Below are positions 22,282 through 34,440 of a stretch of 64,000 nt of DNA, in pieces. How positions within the stretch are numbered: the first letter of the stretch is position 1; the number at the start of each line of letters is the position of its first letter. The DNA comes from Micractinium sp. NFX-FRZ. Its lineage: Eukaryota > Chlorophyta > Trebouxiophyceae > Chlorellales > Chlorellaceae. Under the pieces are notes generated by a model. It saw only the letters and a list, made by a program, of their open reading frames with translations, did not search any database and was not told the DNA's origin. The position numbers and the translations under genes are program-made. The DNA is taken from assembly GCA_029339195.1 (NCBI GenBank), contig JAPTJF010000038.1, forward strand, positions 124,001-188,000, in the 5' to 3' direction.

Positions 22282-25200
22282 TCACTCCTCCGGTTGGTCG
22301 GGCGGAGGCCCGCTGGCTGCCGCCAGTGCAGCCGCCACAAGCGGTGGCAGCGGCTGCTGCCCTGCCACCCCCGGCATCGCCAGCAGGCGCAGCGCTGCCT
22401 CGGCGCTCGCCACAGAGCCTTGCACGCCGCCCCCTCCCCGCATGGAGGCAGCAAGTGCTGCCAGCGCTGCAGCGCCGGCAGATGCAGCGTCAAGGCTAGC
22501 ATCGGCCGGCGGAGGTGCAGCTACGGCCGTGGCTGCGGGTGGGGAGGCTGCTGCTGCCGTGGCTGCAGGTGGGAAGGCTGCTGCTGCTGCTGCTGCTGCT
22601 GTGCCTGCAGGCGCACCGCCGATGGCTGCCGCTGTGCCTGCAGGCGCACCGCCGATGGCTGCTGCTGTGCCTGCAGGCGCACCGCCGCTGGCTGGCCCCG
22701 CTGCGGAGGAGCTGGGCCCCTCCTCCGCCTCCTCCTCAACGGACTGCTCCTGCTCTGCTGGCGCCAGCCCCGCCTCCACCTCGAGCTGCTCCTGTGCCAC
22801 CACCTGCACCGCGCTGCCCAGCTGCTGCTGCAGCGCCTCTGCCGCCTCCTGGCTGCCCACAACAAACGTGACCCGAGGGCCAAGCTGCTGCACCCCAGCC
22901 TCCTGCCGCTGCTCCTCCGCCTCCTCCTCCGCATCAGCGGGCCCAATCGAGGGCTGCCGGCTGCCCGCAGCTGACATGCTGGCACTGGCAACCAGCGGGG
23001 TGACGGTGGTCAGCGTGGGCGGCGGGCCCAGCGGCCGCTCCGTCAGCCCCGCAGTCTCTGCTTCTCCTGGGAAGCGGTCGGCAGCGGCAGCCACCAGGCG
23101 CGACAGCAGCTGCACGCCGCCGCCGCTGCCGCGCTGCCCGGTGCTGCTGCCGCCGCCGCCGTGGGCCCGCACATAGGATGCCAGCTCAGCCCAGCCGGCT
23201 GTGTCGTGCTGCTGCGGCAGCAGCGCGGTGAGCGCCTGCATCACATCACGCTGGTCGGTGCTGAAGCCCTGCTGCTGGGGGCGGGCCGCAGCCTGCTGGT
23301 CGCCAGCGCGCACTGCGAAGCGGCGAGGTAGAGGGCGGCCCAGCCCTGCCACGCCCCCTGCAGTGCAAAACGGGTGACAACCAGGCAAGCGCGGCTGCTG
23401 TCAGGCAGGCTCAACACATGCACAGGTTGCCCGTCACCGGCCAGCATGGCTCTCGGCAGCAGCGCTGCTATTGTGAGCTGCCAGCCGGTGCATGCACTGC
23501 CGGATCAGCAGGCAGCAGTATGAGCAGGGAGGCGAGTTTCCCACAGCCTAGGCAACTCACGCTGCTGGCGGCGGGCCTCAAAGGCATCCTCGCTGTCGCT
23601 GCCGCCGGAGCTGTCGCCGCTGACCAGGGCTGGCAGGGCGACGCCGCTGCCCTCGCTGTCAAGCAGCATCGGCGGCGGGGCATCGCTCTCGCTGCCCGTA
23701 TCATCCACCAGCAGAGGCGGGGGGACATCAGGCTCGCTGCCGCCGCCTGTGCCCCCGCCAGTGCCGCGCCCAGAGGCAGCCCTTTCGCTGGTGCCGCCGC
23801 GATGGGGCGAGCCATTCCCACCACCGCTGCCGCTGCCGCCGCCGCCGCCGCGAGGGGACGCACCAGCGCCGCTGCTGCCGCTGCCGGCACCCTCTCCGCC
23901 GCTGCTGTCCTCCTGCTCGCCGCCCGAATGAGGCGGCTCCAAGATGCTGCCGCTGCCCGCACCCTCGCTGCCGCTGCTATACTCCAGCCCGGGTGGCGGC
24001 TCATCAGGCGCACGCGCAGCGCGCCTGCCACTTGCATTGCTGCAGCTGCTGCCGCGGCTGCTGCTCCTGCTCCTGCGGCTGGCAGTTGCACCATCCTCCA
24101 GGTCAGGGGGGCTGCTGCTGGCTGCTCCCAGGCGGCGCCGGCGTGCAGCGGCAGCAGCGGCGACGCGGCTACGTCGAGACGGCTGGCGGCCAGGCGACCC
24201 AGCGTTGCTGCTCCCATCGCTGCAGCGCATGCCAAGAGGGGTGAGGAAACACATGCAGGGGCTCTTGTCAGTGGGCATGGCTGGCAAGCGCACAAGCAGG
24301 CTGCCCAGGCACCCTGTGCAACAAGCATGCAGCGGGGCAAGGCAGATAGCAGGCGGGCACGCCCCAGCTGGACGTGTACCACCGGCCAAGCGCACCTGTC
24401 GGCCAGCAGGGGCGGCGGCGGGGACGCGTCAGCGCTGGCAGCGCTGTGGCGACGGTGGGGGCGCCCGCGGCTTGCCATCGCTGGCCCCAGAGCACCACCC
24501 TGCTCAGCCTCAGACTCTGCCAGCAGATCAGGCATGCCGCCAGCCGCGCTGGGCCCCAGGCCGGGCAGCTCCCCAAACACAGCATTGCGCCTCTGCCGTC
24601 GGAAGGGCGGCAAGCCTGCTGCTGCTGCTGTTGCTGCTGCTGTTGCTGCTGCTGTTGCGGCTGCTGGCGCGGCTGCCGCTGGCGCGGCTGCCGCTGGCGC
24701 GGCTGCCGGCCCCTGCTGGTCATGGCTGCCGCTGCTGCTGTGAGGGCTTCCGCGGCTGCCAGCGGCAGGTGCTGCACCAGCTGCTTGCGCCGTGTGCTGC
24801 TGTGGTGGCCGCACTGGTGGATAGTGAGCGTCCTGGCCCTCGCTGTCGCTTTCAGAGGCCAATGGAGGCTGGCTGGCGTTCTCATCACCGCTCTCATCAC
24901 CGCTGGTGCTGTCGCCATCCAACAGGCCTGCCGGGCCACTGGAACCATCACCCTCGCTGTCGCTGCTGCCGTCAGCCATGAGATCAGGTGGACCCTCATC
25001 GTCATCGCCAGCAGCAGCTGCCGCTGCCCCTGCTGCATCATGCGAGCGTGCCGTGCTGCCCAGGCGTGACAGCCCATGGCCGTGCGCCGCACCAGGGCGG
25101 CGGCGTTCTGCCTGCTCTCGCGCCACTCTGCTCAGCCCTTGAGAGGCTGCTGAGTCACCCCGCTGCAGGCCTTCGCCGCCGCCGGCAGCAGAGTCTGCCC

Positions 25201-27323
25201 GCTGCAAGCCGCCCCGGGACGGCGACGCCGCAGCTGACGCCAGTGCTCTGGCCGGGGGCGCTGGGCGGGGCCGAGGCGAGGCAGGGTTGCGGCCGCCAGG
25301 GATGCCCTCTGCAGCAAGCGCTGCGTGCCGCCCGGGATCCAGCGCTGCAGGTCACCAAGAGTTTCTTTATTTTAGCTCAGTGATGCAAAGCCAGGGTTAG
25401 TCAACCATGGCCGTCGTGGTGGGCAAGCCTAGAGTTCCTTGCATGTGCTTGGCTGGGACGGCAGGCAGGCAGGCAAGAAACCAGACAAGAGGGCAGCTGG
25501 GCAGGCGAGATGGAAGGCAAGTGGGCTCGCTAGCAAGCAAGCATGCAATGCAAGGGATGAGAACTAAAGACCTCTCTCAACATGAAAGCCTGGCCTGGCC
25601 CACTTGCCTGTCACAAAGCCCTGCTCTGCCATGTTGAGGGCATGGCAGCGTTCCACGCCCACAAGGCCTGCCGGAATCTGGGAGGCTGCAGGCCAGGGCA
25701 GTGCCAGGAGGCGAGGCAGGCGTTGAGGGCAGCAGGGCCTGAGATCAGCGCAGGTGCGAGTGCACAGTGCATGGGCAAGGCGGGCAAAGCAGGGCGGGGC
25801 GGGGCGGCACGCAGGCAGGGCAGCAACGACAGCTGGCGCACCATCTACTCTCAGGTTGGTCCTGCCAGGGATGAACACGCGAGCGCCATTGGGACCTGCT
25901 ACCCCTCCATTGCCACTGTTGGCAAAGGGCTGCAGAGGGAGGGAGAGATTGCAGGGGGCGGAGACTCGACAAAGCGGGCGCAGTCCGACAAAAGATTACG
26001 TGCCGGCGGGGTGGGCATGCGGCCATGTGCCAGCACTACAGCCTGGGTGCACCCTCCAGCTGAGCCTTGGAGGAGCAGTGTGAAGCTTCCAATAGCTGGC
26101 CCAGCAGCCCCACTACAGCAACGGCACTGCAATGTCATCACGATAGTGCAGAGGCCACCCAACAGCAGCAAACCGGCACCCCCACACGGCAGCGCTGTGC
26201 TCACCCAGGAGCCGCGCCCGCCGGCGGCGCCGCCCCCCATCAGACCCGCCAGCGGCCCGCCGGCGCCCTGCAGCACAGCCTCCAGCAGCTCCTGCGGGCA
26301 GGCAGATGGCAGGGGAGAGCGGGGCAGCACAGGCAGCAGGCGGACGTAAGAGTGGGCAGCACTGCTGGTGAGGAGGTTTGTGCCAGCGGGGTGTGCGCTG
26401 TCGGGTTGTGTCCAGCCCTGCGTCTGCCGGCCCAGCACCATCTTTCCAGAACAACAGCACCCGCCCATGAAGCAGCACCCCCTGGGGGGCGCACCCGCTG
26501 CAGCTTTCGGTGGCCTCTCGGTGACCTCTAGTCAGCTTATGGCAGCACCCAGCGGCAGCCCCTGGAGCGGCAGCCCTGGAGCGGCCGCACCCACCCATTC
26601 CCAGCAGCATAACGAGGCCCGCACCTGTATGGGCACCTGCTGCAGCAGGCCCTCGTTCAGCTCCAGATCCTCCAGCCCCTGTGGCAGCAGGCCGCCCAGG
26701 CCGGCGCCAGCACCGCCGTTGCCCTCCCAATTGTAGTCGTAGTCAAAGTCGTCGTCGCCCTCTTCATCCTCGGTACCCTCCCCCTCCTCCTCGCTGCGGT
26801 CAATTTCGTCCAGCCCACCCAGGGGACGGCCAGGTAGCGGCGGCTGCTGCGCTCGCGTGCCGCCCAGAAAGCCGGCCTGCAAGTGAATTGAGCAGGGCAG
26901 GGAGCACTGTCGCGGCTTCTGATTCGGGCATAGTTTGTCTGCGCAACAGGCACGGCTACATCCGCAGGCGCAGGCCGCTGAGCAGGGTGCATTTGCAAGG
27001 CAGCGCAGCAGGCGGGTGCAGGCCGGCGGGTGCTGGCTGGTACCTGCAAGCCGTTGCCGCCGGGCCGGGGACCCCAGCGCGGGCTGTCCTCCTCTGCAAT
27101 CACAGGGACGACAGAGCGGCACAGGTAACAGGGAAGGTTTGTTCAAGGGCCAACCGGAAGGGGTGCTTCTGCCGCGCCCCAGTGGCGGCGGCGGCGGCGG
27201 CGGCGAACCTGTCGCACTGCCATCGCTCAGACCGGGCGGGCTGTCCGAGTCACTGAAGTAGCTGGAGCTTCCAGCGTCGCTTAACAACGGTGGAGGGCCC
27301 TCCTCCGCAGCAAGGCTCGCCAT
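22282..27323 (-). CDS. Disordered acidic/Ser-rich protein with repeated PPPLLxD motif
   Basis: I do not recognise this protein. A phase-consistent model has exons 27323-27209, 27093-27044, 26876-26625, 26291-26205, a 13-nt microexon 25861-25849, 25344-24396, 24219-23561 and 23357-22282. They total 3,201 nt, or 1,066 residues. It starts MASLAAEEGPPPLLSDAGSS. Variants of the motif recur: PPDLMAD, MPDLLAE, PPPPLLAD, VPPPLLVDD and APPPMLLDSEG, each in Ser/Asp/Gly-rich context. Exon 3 has a highly acidic block (EEEGEGTEDEEGDDDFDYDY). Exon 7 is Arg/Ser- and Gly/Ser-rich. The last exon contains a short ordered-looking segment (DQRDVMQALTALLPQQHDT), then Glu-rich and polyAla/Pro stretches including three copies of GGAPAGTAAA. 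Most of it should be disordered, perhaps a nuclear scaffold. The microexon is the least certain part. Confidence 0.62.
22598..22700 (-). repeat. In-frame tandem repeat encoding GGAPAGTAAA units
   Basis: A roughly 33-bp unit repeats three times in the last exon of the 22282-27323 gene, with near-identical DNA. Each unit encodes GGAPAGTAAAI or a close variant, next to a polyalanine run. It looks like a recent coding minisatellite. Confidence 0.75.
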
Positions 27324-28356
27324 CTGTCGGGCGCGCGCCCTCAGGCCCTCCAGGAAGCCGCGGAGGCCCGCTCAACCGCTGAAGTGATCTTCTGGTTTCT
27401 TGAAGAGAAAGAGCAACGTGCGGAAGGCCCCACAGGGAAAGCAAGGCGTTCTCGCCGGCTGCCCGAAGCGGAAGACGGAGAGAGAGGCTCTCGCAGATAA
27501 TGCACACGCGCAGCCAAAGCTGGTGCCAGCACGGGAGTGGCGTGCATGTGGTGCTGCGCCCAGCATGCGCCAGCGCGGGCGGAGCACGGCGCAGCGGCAG
27601 TGCCCACCGGAGGGCAGGGTTCAGGGACCTCGATCCATTACAACTCCTTCCTGAAGCTTTGCTCTGTGTGTGCTATGATGTCGTGAATGAAGCCCCCAGC
27701 ACCCACAGGCAGACCTCCATAGTGATCAGCAGGGGCTGCTTAGCTGGCGATGACCCGCAGGTGCACCGCCAGTGCCTGCAGCGGAGTGGCACCGTCTCGT
27801 CTTACACTGGCCGTGATCAAAGTGTGGGGAAAAGTGAGTGGACAGTACTCAAAAAAAAGCAAAAAGGAAGTGATGGTGCTGGCAGGCAATGGGACGAGGA
27901 ACCTCATGGGGCGGCGGCATACGAGAGCGCCGCCAGCCCCTGCACCAACGCAATTCTCCGGGAGGGGGGTGGCTACAAATGCTACCATGCCTAGCGGGGG
28001 TCGAGCGAGAAGGGATTCTTGCCAGAGGCGACTGAAAAACCCGCATCACAGTACAGGGGCGGTTGGTGGGTGGGAGGTGGCGGGCAGGTGAAGGGGGAGC
28101 CCTGCCTGACGGAGACGGAAGCAATACAAGCTCTCGCTGAAGCAACCACTGCGTTGCGTATCTCCTCAGAGGATGGGCAGTGAGAGCCGTGCTAGCTGAC
28201 CTGGCAGGGCAGCGCACTACTATACTGGGCCGCTGGTGGCCCAAAAGCGCTGCTGGGGCACAAGCCGCCGTTTTGGGGAGCGGTGCTGTCCGCCGGCCGG
28301 GGCTACGGGCGGGAAGCGGCATACGCCCACACGGCTGCCAGTAAGCTTTACCAGGC
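27324..28356. other. Intergenic region between two minus-strand genes
   Basis: It should hold the 3' UTR of the HABP4-type gene (28357-29474) and the promoter of the gene starting at 27323. TTACA at 27802-27806 is a TGTAA poly(A) signal on the minus strand, about 550 bp past the stop. No gene is supported here. Confidence 0.5.
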
Positions 28357-29474
28357 TCAGGCCTTCTGCGCCTTCTCAGCCTCATACTCATCCAGCGTCT
28401 TCACCTGCAGGCCAGGCAGGCGGGCAAGCAAGCATAAGTGATGCGGGCAAGCAAGCGGGCAGGCAAGTGTTCACATCAGCAGGAAGCAGCAATTGGGGCA
28501 GCAGGCAGGCGCAGCGTTCCCGGCAGCGGGGGCAGTGAGGCGGGATGTCGCGGACGAGCCACACCAGCCCACCTTATCGTTCTCGACAAAGTCGCGTGGG
28601 GAGACGGCATCGGGGCCAGCGTCGGCCTCATCCTCCACCGCCACCCTGCAGCACAAGGGAAGCCACGCGTGGGTGGGCAGGTGGCAGGCAGGCTGGCAGT
28701 GGAGGCCGCAGCCAACAGCGCAGTCAGCGAGGCATCCCCTACTTGCAGTGAGGAGCACACAGTCCCTGCTCACGTCTTCATGCCCCGTCCCCCCCCAACA
28801 CACACACACACATGTGTTGCGCCCCACCCAACCCCTCCCCCGCACTCACTCAATGCTGTCCTCTAGGGAGCCCCAGTTGCCCTTGCCGGCGCCGTGCTTC
28901 TTCTCGGTCTCGTGTCTGCACATGTTGGGGCGGGCGCAGGAGCAAACCGGGAAAAGGGGAGGACGCCGCGATGTCAGTTCTACAGCACAGGGGGCCACAG
29001 TTCATGTGCTGACGTCCGAAAACCTGTCGTGGCACGGTGGAAGCCCATCCGTGCCCCACAGGAGGGTTGAGAGCATGGTGGAGGAGTTGGGAAAGAGAAG
29101 ACAAGTGGGAGTTCCATGGAGGAACCCTCTGCAACTGAATTCAAACAGTATCTGGAAGTATCTGGTGAGTTTGGTACATTTGGGAGGATTGCGATCGGCG
29201 CTGGCGCTGGCGCCCCAACCCCGCTCACCCGCGGCCCGTGCCGTCCTTGCGGTCCAGCCGCTCATCCTTGGCGCGCTCCACGTGGTGCCGGTAGTCGCCT
29301 ACATGGCTGCAAGGCAGCAGAGGGAGGAAGCAGGGCAGGCTGGTGGGCGGTGATGATGGCTGGCTCAGCGATCCTGTCACGGAGCAACCTCCGCAACCGC
29401 GCACGGCACCAAGCGGACCCTCCCACTCACCGCTGAGCGTCTTTGGACACGCCGTTGGCCTTGTTCTCTTCCAT
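28357..29474 (-). CDS. HABP4/SERBP1/Stm1-family mRNA- and ribosome-binding protein (102 aa)
   Basis: Proteins of this family bind ribosomes and mRNA, and Stm1/SERBP1 stabilises idle 80S ribosomes. Five exons, 29474-29431, 29306-29229, 28915-28850, 28645-28573 and 28404-28357, join in frame to 309 nt. The start is MEENKANGVSKDAQR. The core reads DERLDRKDGTGRG, then HETEKKHGAGKGNWGSLEDS, matching the conserved family block in which an RxxGTGRG is followed by GxGxGNWG. The end is VKTLDEYEAEKAQKA, like the family's TLEEYE tail. At 102 residues it is far shorter than animal or plant members and has no RGG-rich region in this model. An extra upstream exon is possible but none was seen. Confidence 0.82.
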
Positions 29475-30111
29475 GCTTTGGCTGCCTTTGGCTTGCAAGC
29501 CTGAGCCCTTAACCCGAGCTGGTAAGGTGCTGTATCGATTTCGTGTGATTGAGAAGTGTGAAACGAAGGTGTGATTGGTCGGAGGAGGCCGCCCGCTGAT
29601 GGTGTCGGGCCCGCTGACGTGCCCTGGCGCAGCCAACGGCGATCTATGCGCCCACCCAACGCCTTGTACAGCACAACCACACACTTTGTCGGCATCGATA
29701 CCGAATTCGCTGGGCACCAACGAGCCGGGAGCCATCTGCACTGTAAGGATGCGTGCTTGGCCCATGGGCAGCGTTCTCCCGGTGCGCAGCACAGGCATGG
29801 GGACGAAAGCCGGGGGAGTTTGAGGAGCTCTCTGCGCGCCTCCGAGGCGAGCCACAGCAATGGAGTCGCCCAGCCTTGCGCCGTCGCCCAGCGGCTGGCG
29901 GCACCTGCCGCTTGCTTGAGCACCTGCCACTGAGCCTCCCGTCCTTCCCATCGTCCCCTTTTGCTTTGCCGGGTGCAGAAGGACATAACGCATTGCACGT
30001 AACCACCTCTGCCCAGCAGACCGCGGCCTGCGAGGCACGATACAGTGGGACCACAGCCACACCTTTGTGCCCGATACGCCGCTGCGCACCCCCAGAAGCG
30101 AGGCGGGCGCG
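29475..30111. promoter_or_regulatory. Divergent promoter of the HABP4-type and CBS genes
   Basis: The 637 bp between two divergent start codons must hold both promoters and 5' UTRs. I recognise no specific element. Confidence 0.45.
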
Positions 30112-33100
30112 ATGCCGGGGCGGCCAGGCGACCGCGCTTTCTTCAACGCCAAGAACCTGCTAGAGAGGAAGCGCCTGGGCGACTTCCTGCAGGAGCTGGG
30201 CAGGCTGCAGGCGGGTGCCAGGCTGGCTGGGGCTGGCGGCGATGAATACATTCATGGGGGATGGTGGGATGTGTGCGGCGGGGGATACCGTGCGGCGGGG
30301 CAGGGGCTGCCCCCGGTGCGGTGCTGCTGGCCCGCCTGCATAAGCGTTCTGATGGCTTTATCCCGTCCGCCCAACCAGCTGGCTTCCTCGGCCAATAATC
30401 GCTTGCCACCCCGCTGGCTCTCACTGCAGGGGCCGCTGGCGGGGCCCGCCAAGCCGCCCGAGCTCATCAAGTTTAGCACCGCCCAGTCTGTGGGAGAGGC
30501 CATGAAGGTGCTGCGGTGGGGTGGCTGCGTCAGCGCTGCGTTCGTTGCCGGTCGGCAGGGTGTCCCAGAGGGGGCAGGCTGGCTGCCGTCATGAGGTGGC
30601 ATGGCACGGCTGCCAACCGGCCAGCTGCACGCATGCTGGCCAACAACAGGCCGCCTGTCTGCCCGCACGGCAGCCCTGCCCCCACCCGCCAGCCCGCTCA
30701 GCAGCCCAGCCTGCATGCGGCGCTCATGTTGGGGTGGTCCCGCACACCCGCCCATCCTGCCTCCCCACATGCCCTGGCCCCTTGCCTGCTCCTGGCTCAC
30801 CCCTCTGCCCAGCGCCTGCTTTGCTGCCGCTCCTTGCCCCGCGCAGGTGCTGGCTGCCTACAACATCCTGAGCGCCCCCGTCAGCGATGCAGCGACGGGG
30901 GAGTATGTCGGCATGCTGGACGTCGCCGACATTATGGGGGGCGTGGTGCGAGGTGGGTGGATGGATGGCTAAGTGGATGGGTGGATGGTGCATGGAAGGG
31001 GGTTCACCGTGCAACTTTTGCTTCCTGCTTGATCTTCTTCCCCCCCCAGTGCAGTGCCTTTGACCAACTCCGTTTCTGTCCCCTCCCCCACATTCCGTGT
31101 GCCACCCCTCCCCTCCCAGCAGGCGTCTACCCTGAGCTGCTGGAGAAGGGCTTCCTGGAGCAGCACAAGCGGCTGTCCATCTCAGAACTGCAGTCGGGTG
31201 AGGGCTGGAGAGGGGCACGGGCACAGCCGGCGGGTGGGTAGGGCACAGGGCATGCAGCTGAGCGAGCGGCAAGGTGCGGTTCAGTGCGAGCGGCTGGGCC
31301 CTGGAGAACAGAGCGGGGTGGGCAGCGGAGATGGGGGCCGGGGTGGGTGTCGCAGTCGGGTGGGGCTGGGCAGGGTGCCGCCTTCCCTCTCGTCCCTCCC
31401 TTAATCGCAGCCCCCACCCCCACCCCACACCTCCCTGCCCGCCGCTCCTTGCCCTGCAGTGGGCGTGGAGTTCAGCGCGCGCAAGCTCAGCAACCTGCTG
31501 CACGGAGGCGACCTGTGGTTCAAGGGTGAGGGTCCACCACCCCCGACATGGTCGTGCATTCTTTCCTATCCTTCATCCCTTCTGCACTTTCATCTCTCGC
31601 TTGCACACAGGGCTTGGGAGCGGGCCAGCGTGCACGCGCAGCTGAGCAGGTCAGCGAGTGGCAGGCAAGGGCAGGGAGAGGAGCGGTGACGGCTCCACCC
31701 GCACATCTGTCGTGAGGCGTAGAGCTGCTTTCTGAGTCAGCTGGGCGCAGGTCAGCTCTGCTCGCCGGGGCGCCTGGGCGCAGCCTGCTCTGATGGCTGC
31801 GGCCTGGCCCCCTGGGCACCTGTGCTGGCTGTGCAGGCGACACCGAGTCCAACCTGCTGGAGGTGGTGGAGACGGGGTTCCGGGTCAGGTGAGGGGCGCC
31901 TGGGGCAGGGGTGGCGGGCGCCCGCGGGGCGAGCCAGGGGCTGAGCCAAGGAATTGATTGATTGATTGATTGGAAGGATTTTTTGATTGAAGGAACGATT
32001 TATTGATTGACTGATTGAAATGAGCGGGCAAGGCAGGTGCCTTGAGATGGTGAAGCAAGCACACTGCCCCCGTCATCTGCTTCAGCATCGTGTCCCCCGT
32101 CCCTGCACAGCTCACCTGCAGTGCACTACCCAGGCGCAGGCCCACCCTGCGCTGCCTCATGCGGGTGACCTGGCCTCACGGGCCCTCCCTGCCCCCACCC
32201 CCTGGCTGCATTGCGCACCGCACCCCACCTCGCCTCGCCCCCTGCTGCACGCGTGCAGAGTGCCACCCAAGCTGCATGCGCCGCACCACCACCTGCGCGT
32301 GCATCACCGCGTGTGTGTTTTCGACATACTCCCCGGTAATCTGCTGCGCCCCTGGAGCCCAGCGGGGCCGCCTGAGCTGGAAGTGCTGCAGTGTGAGGAG
32401 GCCCATGTGCCCCGCCCACCCGCCTGGCCCACCCGCTCGCACCATTACCCTGGGAGCACAGTTTGTAGTGTGCAGTTCTGCACGCCGCTATTTCCGCCCT
32501 CCCCGCTTGCCCGCCCCACTCTCCCGCCTCCAGCCGGCTGCCCCGTGCACTACGCTGCAACAATCTTTGCACTTCTCCCCCTACTCCCCTTATCACTACG
32601 TGCTTCCCACCTGCCAGTCTCTCACAGCCGTCGCCGCCCCCGCTGCTGGCGCCATGCTGTGCAGGCGAGCAGACGCCTGATGGCCCAGTGCCCGAGTGGC
32701 ACATCACAGATGTTGTGAGCCAGACGGATGTGCTGCGCTTCCTGGCCTCTCAAATCGACAGGTGCACCCAGGGGCTGGGCCTGCCCGTGCTGCCCGCTCC
32801 TGCCGCCCTCTTGCCATCCTGACCTGTGCCTGCCTGCCTGCCTGCCTCTTGTTGCTCCCGTGGGCTCGGCTGCAGCCCGCCTTCCGCCCGCCTGCATGCC
32901 CGGCTGCCCACATGCCTCCGCGCTTTCCATTCCACTCTGCACCTGTCGGGCCCCCGGCCACCTGCCGGCATGCGTGCTATCGCCCCTCCCACCGCCCCAC
33001 CTCCCTCCCTCCCTTCCTCCATGCTGCCTGCCAGGCTGGACCCCGCCTTTGACTACCCCCTCTCCAAGCTGGGACTGGTCACACAGGATGTCCAGACCAT

Positions 33101-34440
33101 GACCGCCAGCACACCCACCCTGGCAGGTCAGCGTAGCGCAGCGCTGTGCTGTTTCTGCGTACCTGCCTGCCTGGCATCTGTGCCCAGGTGCCAAGGGCCG
33201 GCGCAGCCGGTGGCGCAGCCTGTGGGCGCGGGGAGCAGGCTCGTGCAGTCCCCTGCCCAGCCGCCCGCGCCCGGCCCTGGCTTACTGTCCCCCACCCTGT
33301 CTCACCCCCTGCCCGCAGCCTTTGCCCTCATGCACAAGAAGGGGCTGTCCGGGATCGGGGTGACGGAGAGCGTGGGCGGGCCCCTGATTGGCAACCTGTC
33401 CATGAGCGACCTGCGGGGGCTCACGCCCGACAGGTGCGCCAGGGCCCACATACCCTCACTGGCTTGCCCCTTAGCCTCCCAGCCCTGGGGCGGCGGCGGC
33501 TGTTGCTGCTAGGCTTGCGGCGGGAGGGAGCGAGAGGCTGAGGAGTAGACACTTGCAATAACACCCAGCTAGCGTGGCAGCAGACGGCAGGGCACGCCAG
33601 CCCTTGCAGCACGCGCGCCACCCCGATTCTGCTACCTGGCTCACGCATGATGCTCTGTTGTTCAGCACCTGTGCCTCCCCCTCTGCTGACCCCTTCCGGC
33701 AGGTTTGGCGCTCTGGCGCTGCCGGTCGGCTCCTTCCTGCTGCTGCAGAAGGGCTGCGGCCTGCGCTGGGAGGACTGCTTGACGGAGCAGCTGCCAGAGG
33801 CAGTCAAGGTGGGGCAGCGGGGCTCCTCCTGCCTGTGCTGGCGCCCTCGCCGCATGCGGCTGAGGTGTTGGCGGCGTTCTTTAGGGTGGCATGGACCTGC
33901 CCCTGCCCTGCCCTGCCCTGCCCCGCCCTGCCCCGCGCCGACCTTCCTGCTCACCGCTGCCTCTGGCGCACCACCCACCCGCCGCACCTGCAGGAGGGGC
34001 GGTGGAGCGAGGCCCTGTCTGCCATCCCGCTGGTCACCTGCACGCCAGAGTCTACCTTCAGGGAAGCCATCGGGCAGCTGGTGGACCACAACAAGCACAG
34101 GTGGGCGCAAGGGGCAGTACCACAGGGCAGGCATGGAAGGGTCGGGGCCACAACTTGATGGATACGGCTCGAGACGCTGCCCCCGTGTTGGCTCCACCTG
34201 CTCCTGCTTGTCCGTCACGCTCACACCTGCTCGGCATGCACGCGTGTTTGGTCAGTTTCATAGCACTACACTCCTATCGTACAATCCTATCGTACAATCC
34301 TACAGTTTCATAGCACTCACTCCGTGTCCCGCCTGCCGCGGGTTGTCACCATGCTGTGCAGGGTGTATGTGGTGGATGGAGAGGGCCGTGCCATTGGTGT
34401 GGTCACCCCCACCGATGCCCTGCGCCTGATCTCGGCCTGA
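30112..34440 (+). CDS. Four-CBS-motif protein, SNF4/AMPK-gamma/PV42-like
   Basis: CBS pairs bind adenine nucleotides; SNF4/AMPK-gamma subunits use four of them to sense energy state. Exon 1 starts MPGRPGDRAFFNAKNLLERK. CBS1 spans IKFSTAQSVGEAMK (exon from 30430) joined to VLAAYNILSAPVSD and EYVGMLDVADIM (30847-30952). Exons near 31130-31200, 31460-31526 and 31837-31888 lead into CBS2, which continues in exons near 32260-32335 and 32665-32760 (WHITDVVSQTDVLRFLASQ). CBS3 lies in exons near 33035-33125 and 33319-33433 (FALMHKKGLSGIGVTES, LIGNLSMSDLRGL). CBS4 is in exons near 33995-34100 and 34360-34440 (IPLVTCTPESTFREAIGQLV, VYVVDGEGRAIGVVTPTDAL). The stop is at 34438-34440. Junction phases checked through the middle exons agree. 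The first intron seems to need a GC donor. AMPK-gamma versus plant CBSX/PV42 subtype is not resolved. Confidence 0.85.
31951..32018. repeat. Imperfect (GATT)n microsatellite in a CBS-gene intron
   Basis: Several uninterrupted GATT units are followed by degenerate ones. This AT-rich patch stands out in GC-rich DNA. Confidence 0.85.
34255..34317. repeat. Nested direct repeats in the last CBS-gene intron
   Basis: GTTTCATAGCACT occurs at 34255-34267 and again at 34305-34317. Between them TCCTATCGTACAA is repeated in tandem (34272-34284 and 34285-34297) with a partial third unit. Confidence 0.85.

Noticed and set aside
23418..24743. 441-residue plus-strand open frame
   Set aside because: It is antisense to well-phased exons of the 22282-27323 gene; long antisense frames are expected in GC-rich Ala/Ser-coding DNA.
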